From Daphnia pulex (taxonomy: Eukaryota > Arthropoda > Branchiopoda > Diplostraca > Daphniidae): a DNA stretch of 64,000 bases. The DNA is taken from NCBI RefSeq assembly GCF_021134715.1, contig NC_060027.1:310001-374000 (forward strand), written 5' to 3'. A program made the translations under genes and the position numbers. A model generated the notes under the pieces. The model made no database searches. It worked only from the letters and a program-made list of their open reading frames with translations, and was not told where the DNA came from. Positions 15,101 through 26,458 of the stretch are shown here, one piece after another. The number at the start of each line of letters is the position of its first letter. Position 1 is the stretch's first letter.

Positions 15101-16463
15101 CAGTCATCGAATGGATGTGCGGATGCTTGAATCCGCGGGCTGTGCTGGAAATGCTGGGCACCTGGGCGTCGGAAGCTTCGCTACTCGAACTCTCCATGGA
15201 TGAGGCTCGGTACTTTCGTTTCTCCTTTTTCCTTCCGTCTCCAGCTGGTTGGCGGGCTGGAAGTGATCCTTGAGATGAGAATGGAGATCGAGAATCTTCC
15301 GTCTCCAGTTTGATGACATTGTTGATGGATGGAGACGGACCGGATGATTGGAGGAGAGCCGGACGCTGGACGACACCATTGTTGTAATCAGCCGGAAGCG
15401 TTGGATAATGCTGTGGATTAGTGGCGGCCTGCTGACCCACTGATGGGAATGGACCCAAATGATGAACGGCGGTGACGGCGGCGACACGTTCGTGATGAAC
15501 GAAAGCGCCCGGATGAGGTGCGTGACCTCCACCGACAACTTCCGGCCGCTGGATAGGATGGACTGGTGCCGGAACTAGCGGATAACGGACGTTGTTGTTG
15601 TTGTTATTGTTCTGAATAACGGCACCGCCAGGCCCGCCACCACCACCACCGGGTCCCGGACCGGAAGCGTGAAAACCGTTAGGGTCCGCATTGATGGGCG
15701 TTAGGGCAGGCGGATGAGGTCCCGGACTCGAAGCAGAATAAGAATGCTGGAATTGTGACTGGAACGACGGCAGTTTGGGGCTGCTTCCGTGCGGCGGAAA
15801 CAGTTGCAGCTCGGAGAATCCCGACGGATTACTCGAAGAGTTGGGAGTCGTATTGCCCGGAGGCGGAGTGACAGCCATCATACGACCGAGTTCCAGCAAC
15901 GTAGGCGGATTGCCGTTGCTGTCCGGGTGATTTTTAGACTCCCAAGGTCGGTACTGGACGCCACCGGGTCCACTGTTGTTGGGTCCAGGCGGTCCAGGTT
16001 GATTGTCTCTGGCTGGGATGGCAGCTGGCGGAGGCGGAGCAAAGCCTAGGCCTAGACCAACGCCAACACCAATGCCCAGGCCGAGCGGAGTGGGAGCCCC
16101 GACATCAATGAGCCGTGCAGAAAGTCCTTCGCCGTACAAATCCCACGGAGGTGGTCCACCGTTGCCTCCGCCGAGATCCAAAAGTCGACCGGAAAGACCT
16201 TCGCCAAGTCCTTCCGTTTCACCGAAAGAGGAAAATGGCGGAAGTGACTTTGAGTTGATTTCAGATGGATCGGGAAAAAAGCCCAGGCCGAAACTCAGAG
16301 CGGCTGTCGTGTCGTGATGCTGCGGCGGATGATGTTGAGGATGGCCGGCATTGATGGGTTGGTGGTGATGCAATTGATGGTGGTGGTGATGATGATGCAA
16401 CTGATGCGGATGATGATGTCCTGGACCTCCTCCACCACTAGTCTGAACGTTGGCATCACCCAT
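6123..16463 (-). CDS. Tet: TET methylcytosine dioxygenase with CXXC zinc finger
   Basis: Seven minus-strand coding exons: 16463-14907, 11268-9798, 8290-8115, 8023-7664, 7595-7368, 7292-7135, 7059-6123. The phases close to 1629 codons (1628 aa). TET enzymes use Fe(II) and 2-oxoglutarate to oxidise 5-methylcytosine (and in insects N6-methyladenine has been proposed). An N-terminal poly-His/Gly/Pro region precedes a CXXC finger at about 473-515 (first Cys 478, last Cys 510), which binds CpG DNA. Exon 2 is a long Gln/Asn-rich linker ending at PPCQCFP. The Cys-rich region and double-stranded beta-helix follow: [43 protein letters not shown]. Iron ligands appear as H1252/D1254 (HKD) and H1512 (LHATT), and the 2-oxoglutarate arginine as R1527 (NPTRISL), so the enzyme looks active. 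The variable insert inside the beta-helix is short (about 150 aa). The exon-1 donor is GTTCGT, weaker than usual. An upstream 5' UTR exon is possible. Confidence 0.95.
8291..9797 (-). other. Tet intron 2, simple-sequence rich
   Basis: This 1.5 kb Tet intron separates the Gln-rich linker exon from the Cys-rich catalytic exons. It contains GT/GGT-rich tracts near 8400-8500, CA repeats near 9300, and many A or T homopolymers. No exon or RNA gene is visible. Confidence 0.6.
11269..14906 (-). other. Tet intron 1 (3.6 kb), low complexity with G-runs
   Basis: This long intron separates the CXXC exon from the linker exon and could host alternative promoters giving a Tet isoform without CXXC, as known in other animals (inference). 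It contains a long poly(G) run near 11370-11384, several GGGGGG blocks to 11990, and a (CTGGG)n block near 12208-12225. I see no convincing coding exon on either strand. Confidence 0.55.
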
Positions 16464-17918
16464 TTTCGTATCTCTTCCTTCCTTTCTTTTGTTCTCTTCA
16501 AATTTTCCTTTTTAATTTAAATTAATTTTCTCTCTCCCAAAAATGTGGGGGTCGTTTCAAGTCAAAAGGAGGCGACTTCCGGTGACCGGAAGAGTCCAAT
16601 CAGCCTCCAATCGGCTTCATCCAACCTTTAAATAAAATCAAATAAAAAGAAAAAAAATTATTAAAAGAAAAGTTACGGGATAGAAAAAAAGAAGAATCGT
16701 GAGTCACTCATTCATACGAGCCAACGGGAATTCCCGCGGCCGTGTGTGTCTATTCACGCTGTGAAGAAGGCTTCCCCTTCTCAATGACGTCACGTGGGGG
16801 TTCTTACACAACTCTCTCAAATAACTCGGCCGGAAAAAAAAGAAGAAAAAAGGGAACGGGACTCGAGAGAAAGGGGGAGAGAGTGTAGTAGTAGTAGTAG
16901 TAACGGCACGCGGGACTAGTGTGTGATCCACTGACCTTGCCCTTTCTCCCCTCCTCAAAAGGGTGTACACAAATCCTTTCTCCCGTGTTTCTTCTTTTAT
17001 TTAAAAGAAAAAATTTTCTCTTTTTCAACAACACGTGGCCGTGACCTACGATTGGGTGGGTAAACTTTCACTCGGGAATTTTCGTGTGGGACGACGCCTC
17101 GACTAAAACTCGTCGTCGTTTTGCTGAAAATGAAGTTTTAGATATGTGCGTAGTTTGGGAGAGAGAGTTGTACAGCGTCGCCGCCGATTTGCCAATCCAA
17201 TGGCGTCGATCGATACTCGTCTAATCTCGGGACGCGTGTGTGTGTTGACGTCACCACACGACGGCTATAATCTTTACTACGAATTTGATTACTCCTAAAA
17301 CTAAAAACCAGTTTGAAGCTGCTGTGCGCCAGGCTTTAATCTGCGAGCAAACTTTTTTATTATTTTTTTCTCTCTAAAAATGCGTCTGACACGAATAACA
17401 GCTGCAGACTGTGTGTAATGGCGGCCATTTTTCTTTGGCGGAAATGAGAAACTCGCCTCAGGGTAGAGGGGGTAAGGAAAGCAGAAAAAGAAAATGTGTA
17501 GGGAAAAAAGGGGGTTAGGGGCACAACCGCCATGTTGGCTGAGAGAGGAGGAGGGGGGGGATGCGTCATTCCTGGGCTGAAAACGATAAAAGTGGGTGGT
17601 TCAGAGGGTGGTGCCCTAAAACCCCCTCCCCCTAGCCCCCTCCCAAATCAGAGGGCAACTACTACACACACGCTGATGTGAAAAATCAATACTCGGGTAT
17701 AACGCGGGCTTGTCTCTGCGACTGTGACTAACGAGTAAAATAACACATTTCACAGCAATGACATCAACTTGATTATTACGGAAAATTCGACATTTTAATT
17801 TACCCCCACGTATTTAGATTTTTCAAAAAATGGAAGAGAAGAAAGAAAAAGTTAGTGCCCAAGGACGCCACGTGGAACAGACAATAAGCCCCCGCCGTGG
17901 CCCTCCTTTTCTATTGTG
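16464..17918. other. Upstream region of Tet
   Basis: This 1.45 kb lies 5' of the Tet start codon and likely holds its 5' UTR and promoter. It contains TAG/CTA triplet repeats near 16890-16902, homopolymers and GT-rich patches. No other gene is supported. Confidence 0.4.
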
Positions 17919-18970
17919 TTCACTCTCACTGTGTGTGTCTGTGCGTTAACGGTTTTCAAGTTTCTACGTTTTTCTATTTTCTAGACAAAAACAGACGGTC
18001 GGTTTGTAAACGTTGTCAAGGGAATTGTGTCACGAAACAAGTGGAGCAAAATGGGCGACATTCGACTGAAATGATTCAACTCACCGTTTCTCTGACGAAA
18101 ATCATGATTGCGTCGTCGTCGTCCAACAAAACAATTTGGCGGGACACTGGGCAGACGAAATACACACGACAAGACACTGCGGGAATTATTAAAACGCACT
18201 GATTTATGCAGAGTTTCAAATGATGTCAGTTTGTGGCGAATTCAAAAGTCCAAAGTGAATTATTTTTCGTGTCGAATCAAAATTGTTGTTCGGGTGAGGG
18301 GTGAAATGTGTGTCGTGAGGGGTTGAAAACGGCAGTCAGACTGACCTCGAAACGAATTTTCGTTGCCAACTCTCGCCAGATGGACTGGCTAAAGGGGGTG
18401 GGGTAAACCCCCCCTCTCCTCAACCTTTCACAAACCCCCCCACCACCACCCTTATTATTATACACGCATAGATGGCCAGAGGGAGTTTTTCTTCTTTCGA
18501 AACCACCCTTGGCTCCGCCTACTTTTTGTCTCTCTCTCTCTTCCTTTTCGTGCCAGCAGTCGAATAAGTTGAACGCGCCAAAAAAATCGACGGTCGTGTC
18601 TTCATTTTTCCTTGTGTGACAATAGAAAACGAATTGATTGGAGAGATTACCTCATTTTGTGCGAAATCTTATCTTTTTAGAAACGTGAATCACGCAATTC
18701 GGGTAGGTGAAAGAGCATTTTGGGGAAATCATAACGGTACGGCGTGACTTTCGTAAAGTGCCAAGAGCTTTAAATTACGGCCGCTAGGTAGCACCACCTG
18801 CTAAGCACAATTTGAACGCAACTAATCACGCTTATAAAATCGTGCATTTATTAATAATGGTGATGGGAAATAATTTGGATTAATATTTATTAAAATATTT
18901 ATTTGAAGTCATGCAATACACACAATGAAATGCAAAGGTTTTCATTCAGTAACTTGTCAAGACGAAGTTT
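17919..18970. repeat. Direct repeat copy A (about 1 kb)
   Basis: This block is repeated downstream at 21333-21844 plus 23040-23575. The match starts at TTCACTCTCACT and runs, with small indels and substitutions, through a CGTCGTCGTCGT stretch, a block of C-runs with CCACCACCACC, and a segment around CGGCCGCTAGGTAGCACCACC. It ends near AACTTGTCAAG, within what should be the 3' UTR of the kinase gene. Copy A is continuous. The long open frames inside it are not conserved as proteins, so I treat it as a non-coding segmental duplication rather than a gene. Confidence 0.8.
18886..18903 (-). promoter_or_regulatory. Poly(A) signals of the tandem kinase gene
   Basis: Read on the minus strand, AATAAA occurs at 18891-18886 and 18903-18898, about 120-135 bases after the kinase stop codon at 19020-19022. 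This position fits 3' end formation. Confidence 0.5.
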
Positions 18971-19019
18971 TTTCCCTGATTACTGGTATCCTGTTCATTT
19001 TCCAAATCACGCTGACGTT

Positions 19020-21229
19020 TTACAGGAGAGACGTGTTCGTAGCCGATGGTGCTGGTAATTGAAGCGCATCGACAACTGCTGACATTTTCGGTCGTGAATG
19101 AGGATCGTTCTGAATCATTTTTTCTATGATGGAGAAGGCGAAATTGTTCTCTGATAACTCAATACACAATTAATAAACAAGAATTTGATTAAAAAGAAAG
19201 GTAAATAATAATTTAAGGAATGGCTTACTATTTATATTGACTTGATTCTCGTTTTTTATATTGTATTGCACAATGTATTTGTCCCCGTCCCCGAACGGAT
19301 GCATTCCTTGTTTCAAAAAGAAGAAAAAGACGCAGCCAAGAGCAAATACATCGCAACTTTGACTTCCTCTCACTTTAGTTTGGACGTCACTTTGAATTAG
19401 TTCGGGTGCCAGCCAACGCTCAGTTCCTTTCAACTGACTCCACTCAAAATTTTCGCTGCCGGTGACAACGGCTCTGGAAAGTCCAAAATCGGCCCATTTG
19501 ATGACGGACGGATTGTCACACGAAATTAAAATATTTCCGGGTTTGACATCCCGATGAATCAAAGGTTGTGATCCGTTCACAATTTGCGAGTGGATGTAAT
19601 GAAGACCTTTGGCCATTTGAAGGAGAACTTGTTGATCCGTCGGCATCGGAATAACCCCGTGATAAAGAAGCGGCTGTCGGCAATATTTATCCAGTGATGT
19701 CAGGCATTTCTCGATTGCTATGTATCTGTAAATGAAGATGAAAAAAAGTAATTCTCTATTTAAAGTAGAGAAAAGTTATTTTTAAAAATGGTGCAAAAAA
19801 CATTTACATGAAATCATCATCTGATGAGGAATCAAAGAATTTGACAATATTGGGATGATTCAGATTTTGTAAAGCTGTTAATTCTCTGTCAATGACTCCC
19901 TTTCGGTTTCCTTCGAGCAATTGCATTCGCTTGATAACAACGTCGGAGGTGGAGCGTTCACATCGGCCCAGGTATACGCTTCCGTAACCACCTTTAGCCA
20001 AAAAATGAGCTCTAGAGAACTGAATAGTCCCAACTGTGACGAGATTCTTCATTGGTTGAACTGATTTCAAGTGAGCGTAGAGTACGAACTTCTCGGACAG
20101 CTCAGGTCGTTTTTTAGGATCTTTTTGAGTCATCCAACGGATCCATCCCATTGCAAAATGTCCAATAGTCATTTTCTCTGCATGGGAGTAAAATGTGACC
20201 CTTTAGTTTGGACTTCCAACATAGTGGATTGATAATAAATGTAATATAAGCTTAAACTTACTAAACAAGTTGAACTGATTTCCTTCGCAAGTATTTTTTA
20301 GTATTTCATGGGTTGCATTCCCAAACAAATGGCAGCCTTTGCTCAGGAAATAGAAGAAAACACTTCCAGCGGCGAAGATGTCGCTTTCTTTTGTAGATTG
20401 CTTATCAATAGAATCACATTCAAGCAATTCCGGAGCTAACCAATACTGTGAACTTAGAAATCCACTAATCACACGTTTCGTCGTGTGACCGTCGTCCACA
20501 CGTGACGTGGTCAATCCAAAATCTGACAACTTGATTTGCGGATCTTGACTGGACGAAATCAAAATGTTGGTGGGTTTGATTGACCCGTGAACGAGGTTCT
20601 GCTCGTGGATGTACTCCAATCCGCTGATGAGCTGGAAACAAAATTGCTCGTCAGATGGAATCAGTCCTTTATATTTCTTTGGATCGCCTTCTGGAAGGAA
20701 AAGTTGATCCAAAGATGCCACGCACATTTCCATCCCAAAATATCTGAAAGAAATGACGGCCAATAAGTCAATAACGGCTTAATGAGGCAATTGCAAAAAC
20801 TTACATGTAATCGTAATCTTGATCAAAATGAAGGAAACGAACAATATTCGAGTGATCCAATCCTTTGAGTTCCTCAAAGGATTTTGTGACGCAATTCTCT
20901 CGTAGAACTCTTTTGACGGCCAGTGGCGATCCTTCAAACGTTCCAACGTGATAAACAATGGAAAGAGTTCCTGTACTGCGAAGCAAATTTTTGCTGTCGT
21001 ATTGCAGCAAATTCAGTCGGCTTGCTGCTGGTTGAAGATATTTTTCTGGTTGAAGGGGTGTCAATTGGTCGATGACCTTCCGTAGAGAAATTCTCTTCTC
21101 AGGATCGTTTGCAATCATTTGAAGGACGAAAGGACGGGCGAAATGTTCCTCCGGAAGTTCTAAATTTGGATAGGAAACGATATGTATACATAAATAACGA
21201 ACCGATTGTTCCACATTTTCTATGTCCAT
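19020..21229 (-). CDS. Tandem IRE1/RNase L-type protein kinase (pseudokinase + kinase)
   Basis: Five minus-strand exons (21229-20805, 20743-20262, 20177-19808, 19725-19229, 19150-19020) close in phase to 634 aa. The chain opens with a fragment resembling a kinase C-lobe tail (about 24-60, DPEKRISLRKVIDQL). Kinase domain 1 follows (about 75-330): K106 and DFG at 216-218 are kept, but the Gly loop is degenerate and the HRD motif reads HGS (194-196), so it is probably a pseudokinase. Domain 2 (about 345-625) has GGYGSVY, K385, E401, HRD 483-485 and DFG 505-507 and looks active. FALGCVFFFFLKQGMHPFG and the spacing of the C-lobe resemble IRE1/RNase L kinases, but no KEN ribonuclease domain, signal peptide or membrane segment is present. 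Equivalent introns split both domains at the same place, showing that one kinase unit was duplicated. Substrate and pathway are unknown. The gene sits between two direct repeats. Confidence 0.85.
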
Positions 21230-21332
21230 TTTTGCTTAAAGTTAATTAAAAGTAATTAATGCATCAGTCGAAACTCGAACTTCTATTCTTAATTTATAGT
21301 TGTCCAGTTCCTAAGAGCGATGTCGAAGTGGA

Positions 21333-21844
21333 TTCACTCTCACTGCATTAAGGGTTTTCTAGTTTTCTAGTTTCAACGTTTTTCTATTTTCTAGACAAAA
21401 ACAGACGGTCGGTTTGTAAACGTTGTCAAGGGAATTGTGTCACGAAACAAGTGGAGCAAAATGGTCGACATTCGACTGAAATGATTCAACTCACCGTTTC
21501 TCTGACGAAAATCATGATTGCGTCGTCGTCGTCGTCCAACAAAACAATTTGGCGGGACACTGGGCAGACGAAATACACTCGACAAGACACTGCGGGGATT
21601 AATGCACACTGATTTATGCAGAGTTTCAAATGATGTCAGTTTATGGCGAATTAAAAAGTCCAAAGTGAATTATTTTTCGTGTCGAGGGGTAAAATGTGTG
21701 TCGTGAGGGGTTGAAAACGGCAGTCAGACTGACCTCGAAACGAATTTTCGTTGCCAACTCTCGCCAGATGGACTGGCTAAAGGGGGTGGGGTAAACCCCC
21801 CCTCTCCTCAACCTTTCACAAACACCCACCACCACCACCCTTAT
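21333..21844. repeat. Direct repeat copy B, left part
   Basis: This matches copy A from 17919 to about 18455, including the CGTCGTCGTCGTCG stretch (one extra CGT unit here) and the C-rich block. It lacks about 20 bases present in copy A near 18280. It lies just upstream of the kinase start codon, so it probably contains the kinase promoter. Homology breaks off at about 21844, after CCACCACCACCC. Confidence 0.8.
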
Positions 21845-23039
21845 AAAATCGAAAATTCATAAAAATTTGTTCATGGTGATATTGATTGCAATTTTCAAAT
21901 TATGACCTCGTGAGCATTGATTGCCAATTAACGAACTTCCAGTTTCATTGATTTATATGATAATCGAATGCATAGAAGCCTTTACATGAAGATGATAGCT
22001 ACAGTACTGTTACCATTCGGTATTGCCAGAGCCTTTCACTTAATTTTCTGAATTTTGATCAGTAACAACAACGAATTAGATATCTATTTGCCCCTGTCTA
22101 TTAACATCTGTTTACACTGGTCCCAAACAAGCTAAAAAACACTTAAATGATCTGAATCATCTGATGGTGTTGAGTGCTTGTTTAAGGAAGCAGATGAAGA
22201 TAATCGACAGTGACATGATATCAATTAAATATATAATGTAAATGATGAGACTAAATACAATCGCTCAGTTGAAAGTTGGCTGATAAACAAATTCAATTTA
22301 AACCGTTGCACAACACCCTAACTAGCACAGCCGGTGCCAAATATGGACATTGGTCGATAGGATATCTTCCGGGCCGCCTAGTTCATTATTCGAAAAACGT
22401 GAAATTGTAAGCCACTTCCCGCAGCAACAGTTGTGGATATTAAATAGAGGATTACCGGCTCATAATTTGCCGCTGGCTTTACTTATGGTTTATGTAAGCC
22501 CCTACAACATAAGTCGCTGCGCTGATTGAAACCGAATAAATTTTATATTTTCCCACTGGTGCAATCGTCTTGTTAATTTCTGGCCAGTTTTACCAGCTAT
22601 ACATCAAACATGGAGGATCTTGGCTGAAATAATTGAATCAGAAAAGTTAAGCTGGGAACTCTGGCGTATGTCTATAGCCCAGAAATCGCGCCCAGATCTC
22701 GCCAGCAGCGCAGCTCATTTTAATTCTTCGTTCACTAACAAACGATCGAACATAAAAACTGATGACATTAAACGGTCTCAGACACAGCAACAGGGCACAG
22801 CAACAGTGTATAACATACAGGACGATCCATGTATGGATGGCGCGACTGTGTTGTCTGTATTTAATATTCCGCGGCCGCGAATAGAAAAGGACACAGACTC
22901 CCAGCATCCGCCGCCGCTGCAATCGGATGTACCGGAGGCGGCTGGAGGAAGAAGGTAAACCGAGTGCTGTGCTGCTGGCGCAGTAGTTCATTAGCAGTTC
23001 ACATCATCTCGATAATAATACGTTACCGTTGGTCCTTTA
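21845..23039. other. 1.2 kb segment interrupting repeat copy B
   Basis: This DNA is absent from copy A at the matching point (near 18455). I see no terminal inverted repeats, LTRs or transposase. Short T/A-rich sequence (TTAT/TTATT) is present at both borders and could be a target-site duplication or chance. An open frame at 22620-22958 has no recognisable domain, and its context is not gene-like. The origin is unresolved: insertion in copy B or deletion in copy A. Confidence 0.55.
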
Positions 23040-23575
23040 TTTTATTATTATACACGCATAGATGGCCAGAGGGAGTTTTTTCTTCTTTCGAAACCACCCT
23101 TGGCTTCGCCTACTTTTTTTCTCTCTCTCTCTTCCTTTTCGTGCCAGCAGTCGAATAAGTTGAACGTGCCAAAAACATCGACGGTCGTGTCTTCATTTTT
23201 CCTTGTGTGACAATAGAAAACGAATTGATTTGAGAGATTACCTCATTTTGTACGAAATCTTATCATTTAGAAACGTGAATCACGCAATTCGGGTGGACGA
23301 AAGAGCATTTTGGGAAATCATAACGGTACGGCGTGACTTTCGTAGAAGTAGTTTGTTAGTGCCACAAGCTTTATAATACGGCCGCTAGGTAGCACCACCT
23401 GCTAAGCAGAATTTGAACGAACTAATCACGCATTATAAAATCGTGCATTTACAAATCGTTATAGGAATAATTTGGATTAATATAATATTCATTTCGAAAG
23501 TTATCTAAAATCATCAATACATAAAGCAACTGCAAATTTATTTCATTTAGTTTAACTTGTCAAGGCAAATCTAAA
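23040..23575. repeat. Direct repeat copy B, right part
   Basis: This resumes homology with copy A at TTATTATTATACACGCATAG (copy A 18452) and continues past GCCGCTAGGTAGCACCACCTG to about AACTTGTCAAGGC, matching the 3' UTR of the kinase gene. That implies that a second kinase gene once stood next to copy B and has been lost. Confidence 0.75.
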
Positions 23576-25150
23576 TCAAGATTTTGAAGCTGAGAAATTT
23601 TAAAGCGAAAAGTTTTACCAGACTTGACATGCAGTTGATCTGCCATAACTAAATGGATAAAATGGTACTTAACTTTTAGTAGCGAAAAATCAGAAGAAAT
23701 TTTCGTTTTTTAGCAGGTGTCAATGGGCTAACTGAACGGTACCGCAGGCTGAACATTCTTATTTTAATTCCAAAGACCAGAGTTATTACTTATTCTTCTA
23801 GATCACCTTTGATAGCGAGCATTGTGAAATTCTGCTATAGATACGGCGTAATCGGTCGTGAGCGAGCAAACCGTTAACGCAGGGCTCTAGGTAGGTCTAT
23901 ATGTCATCGATATATTTAGTGTGTTCAAGTGCTATTATCATTATTCGAGCTGTACGACTGTTAGTCCCAATGCAGTGTGTGAGATTTAAAAAATTAAGAA
24001 AAGGTTACTATTAGTTATCTTTTGAGGGCTGATAATGGGCAAGTCTTAGATAACATTTGATGAATTTTTTTAACTCTTATAAACGGCCTAAGCCTAGCAG
24101 TTAAACTAATGGCACGCACGAAAGCCGCTTCGTGCGTCACAATTGTCTCTTCTTTATTACTTTTGCTAAAAATATTCAATAAAATAAACAAACATTAAAT
24201 TTGCGTTACGAACCCCTAGTGGGCTTTAAATTTTGGAAAAGGCTTTGAAATTTCCATCATCATTACCTCCATCATTGCTGTTATAAACAGAGCGTTAAAA
24301 AAAACCATTTTTTTTTTAACACGAGACACCAAACAACGACTAGTGCACAAGGGATAAATAATGGCACCAGAAGAGATATCAGAACTAAGCAACAGTAGTT
24401 TTAAACACTTGTGCTGGTCACAGATCAACAAACACACTCGGTGCGGTGGATATTCGCACATATATCTTCGTAACCCGCGGTAACCCGAAAGAGAGAGAGG
24501 GAGTTGCATCTCGTCTGCTGTTGATTACACAATACTGAAAATTCTGTGTTAGTAACACTCGGACTCGGGAGACAAAAAACGGACAAATATAAAATGAATA
24601 TTCTACATCCTAAAAAGCCTATAGCTTCAATGTCCAACTGAGCTACTGCTGATAAAAATTGAGGTGGGCGTTTCTCAGGCCCATCCTGAGTTTTCACGTT
24701 TGGCCTTTTTGGTTTACCTAATGGATATTGTAGGTGCAAAGGGTGGGGAGAGCAAACTGAAAAACGTAGGCATTTGTATGATAATCAAGTTTAAGTATTT
24801 ATTTTCTTTCAACCCATCGCTTGGGTGTTTATCCAACATAATCGTATCATCTTTTATGGTTCGCGTGCGTGCAGATAGACAATTGCCCGACAATACAAGG
24901 GAGTTTCGACTTAAGCGCTAATACTCTTACATTCAATAAAATAATCAAACATGAAATTTAATTCTTATTGAGTAACGAATTTTCGCCTGTTACATACCCC
25001 CAAAAAATGAAAAAAATTAAATAAATTCACTGCGGGAAAAAAATTAATACACAAATAATAAATCACACAATTCGGGTGGGCGAAACATTAGCGCCATGAG
25101 CTCGACTTTCCGATCAAATTTGTTTTGGATTGGGCCAAGCCAATAACAGA
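23576..25150. other. Intergenic DNA, no gene seen
   Basis: No coding exon or RNA gene is supported here. Two short similar stretches occur: ATTCAATAAAATAAACAAAC near 24175 and ATTCAATAAAATAATCAAAC near 24935, each followed by related sequence including GTTACGAA or GTAACGAA. A short piece at about 25065-25085 resembles part of the ~1 kb repeat (ATTCGGGTGGGCGAAA). Confidence 0.4.
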
Positions 25151-25540
25151 TTAGCCACGATTGAAGTCATCCACCCCTCGACGAAGATCCATCATCCTGT
25201 GGTTTCGGATGACCGTTGTATATTCCTCAATTTTAGCTTTAGATTCAGCCAAATCCTAAATGATTCCAAGACATTTGAGCACCAATAAATACCAGTTATA
25301 AAACTAATATTGAGGCAGGCTATTTACCTTTAGAAGTCGTTGCTTCGATTGCTCAAGTTGTTGCTGTTGGAGTTCATATAATTCCTCACGATCAGCAAAA
25401 TCCTAAATGATTCCAAGACATTTGAGCATCTATGAATATACCAGTTATAAAACTAATATTGAGGCAGGCTATTTACCTTTAGAAGTTGTTGCTTCGATTG
25501 CTGAAGTTGTTGCAGTTGAAGTTCATATAATTCCTCACGA

Positions 25541-26458
25541 AGCTCCTCGTCCTCTCATTATTCTAGAAGCTCCAGCTACTCCGGCAGAAGCTCCTGGTAC
25601 TCTCAATCTTCAAAAAGCTCCAGCCAATCCGGCAGAAGCTCCTCACTCTCTTAGTCATCAAGAAACTCCTACTTATCAAGCAGAAGTTCCTGACACATTC
25701 AATTGTCTAAAAACTAAAGATTCAATTATTAGGATTCCGCCAGCCGGCTCCAAAGAAAAGGATATTCCTACCTTTCTTTTTTTCCCCTCGGGAAGGCCAG
25801 CTGCATCGCTGGAAACACTTAACTCTTTTCCGAGTCAACTTAAACAAACCAACTTCTCTTCTTCTGGAAATTTATCATCGTCGCCAGAAATCCAGGAAGC
25901 TTCGAAAGAAAATCCTCAAGAAGCCGCTGCATTTGTCAATTCAACAAACGTAGAAAGCAACCAAGAAATCATTCCGAAGTTCAGATCGCCGTGCAGTCAA
26001 GCAGCAATTCTTCCGGAATTGGCCAATCAACAAAACTCAATGAAACGGAAGCGCTTGGAGCCAGTAAAACCAGCTCCTAAACGCATCTCAAGGTTACCAA
26101 GTATAGAAGAACATCTCATCAACCAGTTGCTGTTCTCTTATTCGTTAACCCAGGTACCAAACAAAATCGTTTCACATCTTCTAAAAAATATTCTTGTGTT
26201 AAAGGACATTGAAGAAGATTCCAACACACACCAATCGGTATGGGATCCTGGTGGCAAACTTCCAAAGAGTCAGCCAACTCTCAATCGGAATCAAATGGAA
26301 TGGACAATTAACTGAATCCGTAGCCAGTCAACGAAACAGCTCCTCGTAATCCAGGCCATCCGGCCATCCTTCTTCAACCGCATTCTCAGATCTCTAATCC
26401 AACGGATATCAAGTCGATCAGGATGTCGAGCCAATTGAACGGGCTCTACTGGGGAGTG
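25541..26458 (+). mobile_element. Truncated tandem copy of the LTR element (3' part only)
   Basis: This is an apparently identical copy of 29392-30309: the last 258 codons of the element's open frame plus the stretch to the LTR. It lacks its own 5' LTR, leader and N-terminal coding part. The left junction joins host exon e3 (ending TTCCTCACGA) to element sequence (AGCTCCTCG) with GA microhomology and no target-site duplication. The shared LTR at 26459 serves as its 3' LTR. Confidence 0.8.

Noticed and set aside
14883-16463. CXXC exon as a separate CXXC4/CXXC5-like gene
   Set aside because: Its donor joins in phase 0 to the linker exon, which joins in phase to the catalytic exons; the total closes to whole codons.
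17981-18465. Minus-strand frames inside repeat copies A and B
   Set aside because: They are shifted by indels between the copies and show no domain; the sequence diverges as non-coding DNA.
19020-21229. Full IRE1 ortholog
   Set aside because: No signal peptide, lumenal domain, membrane segment or KEN ribonuclease domain; only kinase domains are present.
22620-22958. 112-aa frame in the segment splitting copy B
   Set aside because: No domain, splice context or composition typical of a gene; an equally long frame occurs on the opposite strand.
25407-26315. 302-aa plus-strand frame as a separate gene
   Set aside because: It runs from antisense of host exon e3 and its intron into the truncated retroelement copy; only the element part is real coding sequence.
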